A stretch of 10,651 nucleotides of DNA, taken from the NCBI GenBank assembly GCA_964555235.1, contig CAZKRU010000105.1, forward strand, positions 1 to 10,651, in the 5' to 3' direction. Under the pieces are notes generated by a model that was not told the origin of the DNA, searched no databases, and saw only the letters and a program-made list of their open reading frames with translations. Below, in pieces: positions 1-6,620 of this stretch. Every line of letters starts with the position of its first letter. Position 1 is the stretch's first letter. This DNA is from CAZKRU01 sp964555235. GTDB taxonomy: Bacteria > Verrucomicrobiota > Verrucomicrobiia > Methylacidiphilales > CAMAQI01. The translations under genes and the position numbers were made by a program.

Positions 1-207
1 CGTAAGTCTTGTTTTTTATCCTCTTTCATTTGTCGACGCAACTAATGAATCGATACTGCCACCAGCTTCTTCTTTTTCAAAAGTTGGAAAACGGGATACG
101 TCCCCGTGGCCGCTCTATTCCATAATCCTAATGCGAGAGCTCCAGCTCCAGCACCGGTAACGGTTGCTGTATTTCCGCTCTTCTTGTCAATTATTATTTA
201 ATGAATA
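1..207. other. Intergenic/repeat-remnant stretch without an intact gene
   Basis: I see no intact gene here. The stretch carries one copy of the recurring GGGATACGTCCCC motif (93-105), set in the imperfect palindrome ACGGGATACGTCCCCGT (91-107), and an A/T hairpin at 193-209 just before a second motif copy. On the minus strand a frame of about 50 codons runs to a TAG at 42-44 and encodes a glycine/alanine-rich patch followed by a lysine run. It has no ATG start and is closed upstream by a stop within the A/T hairpin, so I do not call it as a gene. The stretch may be debris of small mobile elements. Confidence 0.5.
93..105 (+). repeat. GGGATACGTCCCC motif, copy 1
   Basis: GGGATACGTCCCC is one of four related motifs in the first 2.1 kb; the others are at 210-222, 1867-1877 (inverted) and 2031-2042. 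It is partly self-complementary (GGGA/TCCC arms). Its reuse next to composition breaks suggests a terminal sequence of a small mobile or REP-like element. The element class is inferred; no transposase is present in the window. Confidence 0.5.
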
Positions 208-209
208 AT
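193..209. repeat. A/T-rich hairpin next to motif copy 2
   Basis: ATTATT (193-198) and AATAAT (204-209) pair around a 5-base TAATG loop, immediately before the GAGATACGTCCCC motif. A subterminal hairpin beside a conserved end is typical of IS200/IS605-type and REP elements. That link is an inference, since the stem is short and A/T only. Confidence 0.35.
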
Positions 210-297
210 GAGATACGTCCCCATTGTCTTCGCGGAAAAGATTCGCGAAGCCGAAGAAGCCGTCCGTCAGCGCCTCGCGACAAAAAAATCACCTTAA
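208..297 (+). pseudogene. Possible gene-tail remnant (29 codons)
   Basis: A frame ATG (208-210) to TAA (295-297) gives 29 residues. From residue 6 it reads IVFAEKIREAEEAVRQRLAT, a charged amphipathic helix with natural-looking codon choice, ending in KKSP. The first five codons lie inside the repeated GAGATACGTCCCC motif, and an in-frame TGA at 202-204 closes it upstream. The likely reading is that the C-terminal end of a former gene was cut off when the repeat element arrived. It could also be a chance frame or a very small gene. I see no ribosome binding site and cannot name a family. Confidence 0.3.
210..222 (+). repeat. GAGATACGTCCCC motif, copy 2
   Basis: GAGATACGTCCCC differs from copy 1 at one position and has the same orientation. 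It lies on the left side of the GC-rich hydrolase gene. The inverted relative at 1867-1877 (GGGACGTGTCT, complement AGACACGTCCC) lies on the right side, so AGAyACGTCCC brackets the gene in inverted orientation with the CCC side facing inward at both ends. Confidence 0.5.
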
Positions 298-315
298 AGC
301 ATCAGTGTTTGGTAG

Positions 316-336
316 GGCGGGCTCGATGAGCCCGCC
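316..336. repeat. GGCGGGCTC palindromic (REP-like) repeat
   Basis: GGCGGGCTC (316-324), a GAT loop (325-327) and GAGCCCGCC (328-336) form a perfect 9-bp stem. The flanking GGTAG before it resembles the dispersed 'GGTAGGGCGGGCTC' palindromes I associate with Verrucomicrobiota genomes (from memory, not checked). It lies about 80 bp past the stop of the minus-strand hydrolase, so it could also end that transcript or protect its 3' end. No T-run follows it on either strand, so a classic intrinsic terminator is not shown. Confidence 0.6.
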
Positions 337-419
337 ACGGCTTAGGGATCGGATCAAGTCAGAGCGACGAGGCAGCGGCTGTTTCCGACACCGAGCGCCG
401 CTCATGTCAAACGTCTGCC

Positions 420-1751
420 CTAGTCCATGATTGCCTGGTAGACAAGCGCCTTTATCATCCTGCGGTAGTAGGCACGCGTGGCCGCAGGCCCTTGCGACAT
501 GAGTACGACCACTAGTTGTTCCTTCGGGTCTATCCAGAAGTAGGTGCCACCATAACCACCCCACATTGCCTCGCCAGCGTTCCCGGGTATCGCGGCCATG
601 CCGGCGCCGCTTCGCACGAGGAAGCCGAGGCCGAAGCCATAGCCTTGAGTGCCGAGCAGTAGCTCAGACGCAAGCCCTGGCACACTCGGACGATCGCCCG
701 TGTGATCGCTCATCATTAGCTGGGTCGTTGGGCGACTGACGATCCGCTGGCCGTCGAGACTACCGCCGTTCAACATCGCTTGCGCGAAGCGCAGGTAGTC
801 GATTGCTGTGCCCACGGCTCCAGCCCCACCCGAGTCGTTGCCGGGCGTTCGAGAAACGTCGATTTGCGGACTCACGAACTGGCCACCAGTTGGGCGCGCC
901 AAGGGTTGCGCTAAACGCGCCATCTTCTCGGCTGGTACGTGGAACGCGGTGTCCTTCATCGCCAGTGGCTTGAACAAGCGGTCTTCTAGAAAACTGGACA
1001 GTCGCTGCCCGGAGGCGACTTCAACTACCCGGCCGAGCAGGTCGGTCGCAATACTGTACTGCCACATCTGCCCGGGGTTGCCGACCAGTGGCAGCTTCGA
1101 AAGGCGGTCGGTGAATTCGGCCGGTGAGAGATCTCGGGTGTCGAAGTCGATTACGTTGGGCTTGAACAGCCCCGCCTTGGCGTAGGCTTCCTTCACCACA
1201 GCGTTCGGCGTGACCTCTCCGTATGCAAGTCCCGCAGTATGGCGAAGTAGATCATGCACGAGCATCGGCATCGACGCAGGCGCAAGCTCGTTTACCGTGC
1301 GGCCGTCAGCCTCCCGTCGCGTCGTTGCGACCTGAAGGTTTGAGAAGGCTGGCAGGAACTTTGAAACCGGATCGGTAAGCTGGACTTTGCCCTCCTCAAC
1401 AAGGATCATCGCTGCCACCGACGTGAGCGGCTTCGTCATAGAGTAGAGGCGGAAGATCGCATCGCGACTCATTGGCGTGCCGGCCGACTTGTCCTGGAAG
1501 CCAACTGCCTCGTGATAGACCAGCTTGCCGCGCCGCGCAACCGCGATCACGACACCGGGCAGAGCGCCGCGGTCAACTTCGGCCTTGAACGCCGAGGTAA
1601 CGCGTACGAGGCGCTCGGCCGAGAACCCTGCGGCTTCGGGGGCTGCCGATTCGAGCCGGCCCATCTGGCCGGGTGCAGTATCTGGATCTGACGTGGCGCA
1701 AGCGGTGAGCAAGGCGACCAAGATGAGAGCAATCAGCGAGCGTCGGCTCAT
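420..1751 (-). CDS. Lipoprotein serine hydrolase, beta-lactamase/class C esterase fold
   Basis: A 443-residue protein of the beta-lactamase-related serine hydrolase family (Pfam Beta-lactamase, PF00144; esterases, D-aminopeptidases and class C-like enzymes). A lipoprotein signal opens it: basic MSRR, a hydrophobic run, then lipobox LTAC with Cys18, implying a membrane-anchored exported enzyme. The nucleophile motif is SMTK (Ser104/Lys107). Family-typical HDLLRHTAGL follows at 166-175. The second motif reads YSI (232-234) rather than the YxN of true class C beta-lactamases, and the third region is WGGYGGT (397-403) in place of KTG, both favouring an esterase or peptidase-like hydrolase. The frame is open to an ATG at 1829, but I chose 1751: that Met starts the signal peptide and has GGAG about 5 bases before it. 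Sampled GC is about 63-68%, well above its neighbours, which suggests transfer, perhaps from a proteobacterium. Substrate unknown. Confidence 0.88.
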   Translation of the reverse strand: MSRRSLIALILVALLTACATSDPDTAPGQMGRLESAAPEAAGFSAERLVRVTSAFKAEVDRGALPGVVIAVARRGKLVYHEAVGFQDKSAGTPMSRDAIFRLYSMTKPLTSVAAMILVEEGKVQLTDPVSKFLPAFSNLQVATTRREADGRTVNELAPASMPMLVHDLLRHTAGLAYGEVTPNAVVKEAYAKAGLFKPNVIDFDTRDLSPAEFTDRLSKLPLVGNPGQMWQYSIATDLLGRVVEVASGQRLSSFLEDRLFKPLAMKDTAFHVPAEKMARLAQPLARPTGGQFVSPQIDVSRTPGNDSGGAGAVGTAIDYLRFAQAMLNGGSLDGQRIVSRPTTQLMMSDHTGDRPSVPGLASELLLGTQGYGFGLGFLVRSGAGMAAIPGNAGEAMWGGYGGTYFWIDPKEQLVVVLMSQGPAATRAYYRRMIKALVYQAIMD

Positions 1752-1866
1752 GGTGTCTCCGGTGTCTTTTGATGGCGTCGCCGACTTGGGCTGCAGGCTC
1801 AATGTGAGCGACGGCGCAGTACCTTGCACTACGCTGACTCGCCCGTCAACTCGAACGAAAGACGTA

Positions 1867-2042
1867 GGGACGTGTCTAAATATTTGATTCTGCTGAAAAT
1901 CTCCAAAACGAGCAAAGCTGTCTTTTTGATTTGTTCTGAAATTCGAATATGCACCGTTTTGATTTTAGCCGATGGAGATTTAATGCCTCAATTTCCACGA
2001 AAAACCGACTTATCAGCAGAATCGTTAAACGGGATGCGCCCC
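1867..2042. mobile_element. MITE-like small element with inverted ends
   Basis: The left end GGGACGTGTCT (1867-1877) is followed by GATTCTGCTG (1886-1895). The right end has CAGCAGAATC (2014-2023), the exact complement, followed by GGGATGCGCCCC (2031-2042). The 10-bp arms sit 19 bases from the outermost G or C at both ends, and the outermost 10 bases match 7/10 when inverted. The interior is A/T-rich and has no convincing gene. GC content falls sharply at its left end. This resembles a non-autonomous miniature element, but no target-site duplication is obvious. An alternative is a large regulatory hairpin between two divergent genes. Confidence 0.45.
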
Positions 2043-2074
2043 TATTGTATTGTAACGTCCTTATTGTATTATAA
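2037..2074 (+). repeat. Two tandem 19-bp units before the LacI-type gene
   Basis: CGCCCCTATTGTATTGTAA (2037-2055) is followed directly by CGTCCTTATTGTATTATAA (2056-2074), with 16 of 19 bases identical. The first unit overlaps the right end of the small inverted-repeat element, so the pair may belong to the repeat family. It may instead be a doubled regulator site at the promoter of the next gene. Confidence 0.55.
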
Positions 2075-2079
2075 CACAA
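2064..2079. promoter_or_regulatory. Candidate operator palindrome at the LacI-type gene start
   Basis: TTGTATTATAACACAA is a 16-bp inverted repeat with one mismatched pair (TTGT..TTATAA..ACAA), ending four bases before the chosen ATG. LacI-family proteins bind such dyads as dimers and often repress themselves. A weak promoter fit exists: TTGTAT (2045-2050), 16 bases, TATTAT (2067-2072). If used, that would place transcription start almost at the ATG, consistent with the missing ribosome binding site. Both the operator and the promoter are inferences. Confidence 0.35.
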
Positions 2080-2083
2080 AGTC

Positions 2084-3112
2084 ATGAAAAAAAGCGTTGC
2101 GACCATGCGCCAGATCGCGAAGGAGGCGGGAGTTTCTCCAATGACCGTATCAAGGGCGCTGCGTCGTCATCCGGAAGTCAATGCGGAGATCCGAAAAAAT
2201 GTGGAAAAAGTGGCGGCACGCTTAGGGTATGTCCTTAACCCGCTTGTGTCCGCGTGGATGAGTCATCGAAGGGCGACAAAGCGCCTCAAATATCAGAGCG
2301 TGATGGGTTGGATTACAGATTCGCGCTCTTTTGATTTCCCCCAACTGCATCCACATGTCCAAAATATATTCCTTGGCGCAAAGAGGGCCGCGGAAGGTTG
2401 CGGCTATAATCTGGAGCCGTTTTGTTTAAATGAGACCCATATGACGATCGAGAAGTTCAATCGGATGCTTTATCAAAGGAATATAAAAGGCCTTCTGATC
2501 GCTCCCCTTTCCACTTCCCCGGGAGAGATTTCTCTTTTATGGAATCAATATTCCGCAGTGGCGATTGGTTACACTCTGATGCGGCCTAACATTTCCCGCG
2601 TGGCGAGCCATTGTTTCAAATGCATGCAATTGGCTCTTCAAAAGATCCGGGAGTTGGGATACAAAAGAATCGGATTGGCATTGAGAGAGGATGAGGATGA
2701 GCTCCAACTGAGACAATGGAGCTCCGCATTTTTGAGTGAAAAGAAGCCTGCTGATTCTCATGTTTTGCCATTGATTATAAAAAGCTCCCAATGGAATGAG
2801 ACCTATTTTAAAAAATGGTTTTTAAAATATAAACCGGATGTAATTATCGGCTCCTGTCAGGAAATTATCCCCTGGCTTAATCTTCTGGGGGAAAAAATTC
2901 CCCAGGACGTCGGTTATGTCGATATGAGCTGTGAGAGTGAAAGTTCTCCTTACTCAGGCATTTTTCAAAATCCCCAGGCGATTGGCTCCAATGCGGTCGA
3001 TTTTTTGGCAGGTTTAGTTCAACGTTATGAAATTGGAATTCCTTCGATTGCTCAAAGCCTCCTTGTTGAGGGGCGCTGGATAACGGGTAAAAGTGTTGAG
3101 AAGCAAGTCTAA
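2084..3112 (+). CDS. LacI-family transcriptional regulator
   Basis: A 342-residue DNA-binding repressor or activator of the LacI/GalR family, of usual length. The N-terminal helix-turn-helix spans about residues 8-30 (MRQIAKEAGVSPMTVSRALR). The hinge region follows at about 45-65 with LGYVLNPLVSAWMSHRR, a variant I associate with Verrucomicrobiota paralogues. The rest is the periplasmic-binding-protein-like sensor domain, with the typical LALQKIRELGYKRIGLAL segment and a C-terminal IPSIAQSLLVEGRWITG stretch. The ligand is usually a sugar but cannot be read from sequence. The ATG at 2084 gives MKKSVAT before the HTH; an ATG at 2105 would also keep it, and neither has a visible ribosome binding site. 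The gene is divergent from the hydrolase and in the same direction as the peptidase, with 214 bases between. Possible targets are itself and the paired sites at 3236-3276. Confidence 0.93.
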   Translation: MKKSVATMRQIAKEAGVSPMTVSRALRRHPEVNAEIRKNVEKVAARLGYVLNPLVSAWMSHRRATKRLKYQSVMGWITDSRSFDFPQLHPHVQNIFLGAKRAAEGCGYNLEPFCLNETHMTIEKFNRMLYQRNIKGLLIAPLSTSPGEISLLWNQYSAVAIGYTLMRPNISRVASHCFKCMQLALQKIRELGYKRIGLALREDEDELQLRQWSSAFLSEKKPADSHVLPLIIKSSQWNETYFKKWFLKYKPDVIIGSCQEIIPWLNLLGEKIPQDVGYVDMSCESESSPYSGIFQNPQAIGSNAVDFLAGLVQRYEIGIPSIAQSLLVEGRWITGKSVEKQV

Positions 3113-3235
3113 GGTCGATTTTATGACACTTATTTCCTGAGTTGAATTTCAGAGGAAAGACAGGATCCTTCCCATCCTCCGCGTCAATCCACTCCTCTCA
3201 CGAGATCCAAATCAAACGCATGCGCGTTGTTTGAA
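3113..3235. other. Spacer after the LacI-type gene
   Basis: No gene is visible. I see only weak dyads (a CTGA/TCAG pair near 3138-3154 and GGATCC) and a perfect 8-bp palindrome CGCATGCG at 3217-3224. There is no stem with a T-run, so I cannot show where the regulator's transcript ends, and read-through into the peptidase gene remains possible. Confidence 0.4.
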
Positions 3236-3276
3236 ATACGTGTATCTCAAATTATTTTCTCTGAAGATACGTGTAT
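3236..3276. promoter_or_regulatory. Paired ATACGTGTAT operator-like sites upstream of the peptidase gene
   Basis: The identical decamer ATACGTGTAT occurs at 3236-3245 and 3267-3276. Each is a dyad (ATAC/GTAT around GT), and the two are 31 bp apart start to start, about three DNA turns, so both face the same side of the helix. The contexts mirror each other: GAAATACGTGTATCTC versus GAAGATACGTGTATTTC. Between them lies A/T-rich DNA, where a weak promoter (TTGAAA 3231-3236, TTATTT 3252-3257) could sit. Two in-phase dyads around a promoter suggest cooperative control. The adjacent LacI-family protein is an obvious candidate binder, but that is unproven. Confidence 0.5.
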
Positions 3277-3326
3277 TTCGGAATCCCTTTTGAAACGGGG
3301 ACTTTCTTTCACTACGTTCCTCTTGC

Positions 3327-6300
3327 ATGAAAAAAATATCAATAGCGACTATTTGGGCCATGGTGAAGGAGTCTCGTTGTTTGTTCGCACTGGGATGCCT
3401 CGGAATCTTATCGGTTTCCTCTCTCCACTCGCAATCGACGGCTCTCCCGACATTTAAAAGCAATCAAATCGTAGTTCGGTTTGATTCTAAAATGAATCCT
3501 GTGGCCGTTCAGGGGCTTAACAGCAGGCTCGGAGTTACTTCAAGTAAGCTTCTCTCGAAAAAGATGAATGCCTATCAAGTGAATGTGCCGGCGGGATCTT
3601 CTGTGGAAACGCTGATTGAGGCTTACGATGCCCAGGGAGGCGTCGTTTATGCGGAACCCGATTATGATCTGGAAATGACCGCGATTCCCAATGATCCCCG
3701 TATTTCTTATCTTTGGGGCCTTCATAATACCGGTCAGCAGAATCCTCCCGGATCGTCAGTTTTGAATGCAGGAACTCCTGGGAAAGATATCGATGCCCCC
3801 GAAGCCTGGGAGATCCGAAGTTCCGCCGAGAATGTGATCGTTGCCGTCGTGGATACAGGAATCAACTACAGGCATGAGGACCTGAAAGACAACCTGTGGA
3901 AAAATCCCGGTGAATCGGGCCTGGATGCGAATGGAAAAGATAAAGCGACCAACGGCGTGGATGATGATAAAAATGGCTACGTGGATGATCTCCATGGGCT
4001 TAATTCTATTACGGGAAATGGCAACCCACTGGATGATCATGGGCATGGCAGTCATTGCGCGGGAACCATTGGTGCTTCTGGAAATAATGGCGTCGGAATT
4101 TCCGGGGTTTGTCAAAAAGTGAAACTCATGGGCTGTAAGTTTCTCACTGATACCGGCAGCGGTTCAACATCGGATGCGGTGGAATGCATCGATTACGCGA
4201 GAACTCATGGCGCCAAGGTGATCAGTAACAGTTGGGGAGGCGGGGGTTACTCCCAGGCTCTCTATGATGCGATTGAGGCCTGTCGCAAAGAAGGGATTAT
4301 TTTTGTTGTCGCGGCTGGAAATTCGCATCTGAATATTGACCAGCTCTCTTATTATCCGGCGGGTTATCTTCTGGATAATATTGTAACGGTAGGGGCGATG
4401 GATCACGATGGAAAGCCTGCCAGTTTCTCAAATTCAGGCTCAGGAACAGTCCATTTATTCGCTCCGGGTGTCGAGATTTATTCGGCATGGAAGGGGGGAG
4501 CTTCGACCTATAACACGATTAGTGGAACTTCCATGGCGACCCCGCATGTTTCAGGGGCGGCGGCTTTACTAAAAGCCCAGTTCCCATTGGCGGACTACCA
4601 CCAGCTTATCAACCGTCTTTTGAGAGGGACGATAAAAGGGGGATTCAATGCTCAAACGGGAGGAATGTTAAATCTTCAAAATGCTTTGAAGACGAATGAT
4701 GCGCGCCCCTGGGGGGATAACTTGATTGAGGCGATTTCGTTGAAGGGAAATGGAGTCACAGGCCGAGCATCAAACGCGTATGCGACTTACGAGGCGGATG
4801 AGATCGCTCATGCAGGAGTCGGAGGAGGTCGCTCGATTTGGTTTAGATGGGAGCCGCGCCAGTCTGGAAAGGCTGAAATCACGACTTTAGGGAGTAATTT
4901 TGACACGTGTGTCGATGTTTATTCCAAAACATCAGGGAGCATTAAAGGATTGGGAGCCCCTGTTGTCGGTAATGATAATGACAGCGAGCTTGGAGTGAAA
5001 ACCAGTAAGGTCTCGTTCCAGGTAGAGGAAGGGAAATCCTACCTGATCGCGGTCGATGGGAAAAATGGGGAAACAGGAACAGTCGGAATCCAGTGCAATA
5101 TCGCGGCGGCGAACGATGATTTTGCAAGTGCAATGGGCTTATCAGGAGCGAATGTGGGCGCGGAGTGGAATAACGCGGGTTCGACATCAGAAATGAATGA
5201 ACCGCTTCATGCAGAGAATAATCCCACCCGTTCCGTTTGGTTTGCATGGACCGCTCCTCAGTCGGGAATCTTTACAGTGGAAACTTTCGGATCCAAGGTG
5301 GACACCTTGCTCGGCGTTTATACGGGGGAAACACTAGCGGCTTTGACCCCTCTTGCTGGAAATGATGATAACGGCAAGGTAGCGCCTAGTCAGCCTGCGA
5401 AGGACCTTGATTTGTGGTCCACCGTAACGATTCGAGCGACTGCTGGGACCACCTACAAAATCGCTGTGGATGGTTATCGCGGCGAACAAGGAGTCGGTTA
5501 TTTGCGGATCTACGCGGGAGATTGGAGAGATACTCCGGTTCCACCGGATTTGGATCTTCCCAAAGCTCCATCGAACCTCACCGTGGCCGCATCCAATGGA
5601 AGAGCGATTCTGAATTGGGTCGATAAATCCAGCAACGAAACAGGTTTTGAAGTCTTGAAACAGATCGTCGGTAGCGGCGGTTACATCAAGATGATGGATC
5701 TGCCTGCGAACTCGAATTCATTTGTGGATAATGAAAGCGTTATTCCTGGAACAACCTACAAGTATCTGGTGAATGCCAAAAACGGGGTCGGCTCTGCGGG
5801 AACGGAAGCCGTCTTCTATTATGGAGTGATTCCTGCCACCCCCACGAATCTGATGGCAACCTCCATTTCGACCAACTCCGTGAAATTGCGATGGGATCTG
5901 CCCTCCAGCAGTATCGACAGGAATAATATTGATTCCTACGAAATCGAACGAAAATCCGCATTCGAACAATATCAGGTGATCGGAACAACAGTTCGATCTT
6001 CTGTTGGTACAGAGCCTGTCGTTTACGAGGACCTCCATTATGTCGCGGGGACTTACTCGTATCGAGTTCGCGCAAAAAATGCATCTGGCTACTCCACGTA
6101 TTCTTCAGAAGTAACCGCAACGATTGCAAGCGCAGGGGTTCCGGACAAACCGAAAGGCCTTCACGCGAAACTCCTGTCAAATGGCATTTCCGCTCAGCTG
6201 AGCTGGACTCCATCAGGGGGTGGAACTGATAGTTACGTTCTGGAAAGAAAAGTCTCGGGAGGAACTTACGCTCCTCTGGCGACTCTTCCCCATCGGCAGC

Positions 6301-6422
6301 TTATTGTAACCTATATCGATAGCGCGGTGATCAGCGGTCAAACGTATGTTTATCGAGTGAAAGCCCACAACGCCGCGGGCTATTCTCCTTATTCAGGTCA
6401 AGTGATACTGAAGTACCCTTAG
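3327..6422 (+). CDS. Secreted subtilisin-like (S8) serine peptidase with repeat and FN3 domains
   Basis: A 1031-residue exported endopeptidase. A signal peptide ends near 35-38; its hydrophobic core is CLFALGCLGILSVSSL, and the ATG at 3360 (residue 12) would give a more standard signal. Residues about 40-125 form a fervidolysin-like propeptide ending in VVYAEPDY and a PNDP..WGLHNTGQ junction. The S8 domain spans about 150-455 with a full triad: Asp176 (VVDTG), His240 (HGSHCAG) and Ser402 (GTSMATPHVSG), plus oxyanion Asn332 (AAGN). A DDDKNGYVDD loop near 212-221 looks calcium-binding. Two related beta domains follow (about 463-592 and 595-730; SIWFRW/SVWFAW, GND, IAVDG), then three fibronectin type III domains (about 745-832, 836-933, 937-1031). 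No C-terminal sorting tag or membrane anchor is visible, so it is probably released or held by its beta domains. It likely degrades extracellular protein. Neither start has a visible ribosome binding site. Confidence 0.94.
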   Translation: MKKISIATIWAMVKESRCLFALGCLGILSVSSLHSQSTALPTFKSNQIVVRFDSKMNPVAVQGLNSRLGVTSSKLLSKKMNAYQVNVPAGSSVETLIEAYDAQGGVVYAEPDYDLEMTAIPNDPRISYLWGLHNTGQQNPPGSSVLNAGTPGKDIDAPEAWEIRSSAENVIVAVVDTGINYRHEDLKDNLWKNPGESGLDANGKDKATNGVDDDKNGYVDDLHGLNSITGNGNPLDDHGHGSHCAGTIGASGNNGVGISGVCQKVKLMGCKFLTDTGSGSTSDAVECIDYARTHGAKVISNSWGGGGYSQALYDAIEACRKEGIIFVVAAGNSHLNIDQLSYYPAGYLLDNIVTVGAMDHDGKPASFSNSGSGTVHLFAPGVEIYSAWKGGASTYNTISGTSMATPHVSGAAALLKAQFPLADYHQLINRLLRGTIKGGFNAQTGGMLNLQNALKTNDARPWGDNLIEAISLKGNGVTGRASNAYATYEADEIAHAGVGGGRSIWFRWEPRQSGKAEITTLGSNFDTCVDVYSKTSGSIKGLGAPVVGNDNDSELGVKTSKVSFQVEEGKSYLIAVDGKNGETGTVGIQCNIAAANDDFASAMGLSGANVGAEWNNAGSTSEMNEPLHAENNPTRSVWFAWTAPQSGIFTVETFGSKVDTLLGVYTGETLAALTPLAGNDDNGKVAPSQPAKDLDLWSTVTIRATAGTTYKIAVDGYRGEQGVGYLRIYAGDWRDTPVPPDLDLPKAPSNLTVAASNGRAILNWVDKSSNETGFEVLKQIVGSGGYIKMMDLPANSNSFVDNESVIPGTTYKYLVNAKNGVGSAGTEAVFYYGVIPATPTNLMATSISTNSVKLRWDLPSSSIDRNNIDSYEIERKSAFEQYQVIGTTVRSSVGTEPVVYEDLHYVAGTYSYRVRAKNASGYSTYSSEVTATIASAGVPDKPKGLHAKLLSNGISAQLSWTPSGGGTDSYVLERKVSGGTYAPLATLPHRQLIVTYIDSAVISGQTYVYRVKAHNAAGYSPYSGQVILKYP

Positions 6423-6454
6423 GGTCACTCACTCACGATTCAGAAATCATCCAA

Positions 6455-6488
6455 CCCTCCTGTGGTCTAAAAATCACAGGAGGGCTTT
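6455..6488 (+). terminator. Intrinsic terminator after the peptidase gene
   Basis: CCCTCCTGTG (6455-6464) pairs perfectly with CACAGGAGGG (6475-6484) around a 10-base A-rich loop, followed by CTTTGATTT. It starts 33 bases after the peptidase stop codon. The 10-bp stem is strong. The T tract is short and interrupted, so termination may be partial. It separates the peptidase transcript from the genes downstream. Confidence 0.7.
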
Positions 6489-6620
6489 GATTTAACCCCA
6501 GATTTTACATGAGAATTTTTCAGGGGAACGGCGACGACCTCGGCACAAAGCAATTAAAAGAGAAACCCCACTTCTCCTTCATTCTGTACTTCCCCACAAA
6601 TATCAGGATAAAATCAGACC

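Noticed and set aside
42..200. Minus-strand frame with a Gly/Ala-rich patch and lysine run ending at 42
   Set aside because: It has no ATG, is closed by a stop in the A/T hairpin, and its Gly/Ala pattern comes from a short ctccagctccag repeat. A gene is not supported.
420..1751. Antibiotic-resistance class C beta-lactamase
   Set aside because: The fold family fits, but the YxN and KTG motifs of true class C enzymes are replaced, so an esterase-like hydrolase is the safer call.
1752..1829. N-terminal extension of the serine hydrolase frame to an ATG at 1829
   Set aside because: It would bury the lipoprotein signal 26 residues inside. The ATG at 1751 has GGAG upstream and starts directly with the signal peptide.
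1525..1887. 120-codon open frame on the plus strand
   Set aside because: It is an antisense shadow of the GC-rich hydrolase gene; such frames are expected in GC-rich DNA.
3120..3185. Terminator after the LacI-type gene
   Set aside because: Only 4-5-bp stems are visible and no T-run follows them.
5740..6213. 157-codon open frame on the minus strand
   Set aside because: It lies opposite the FN3 domains of the peptidase, with low-quality composition and no family features.
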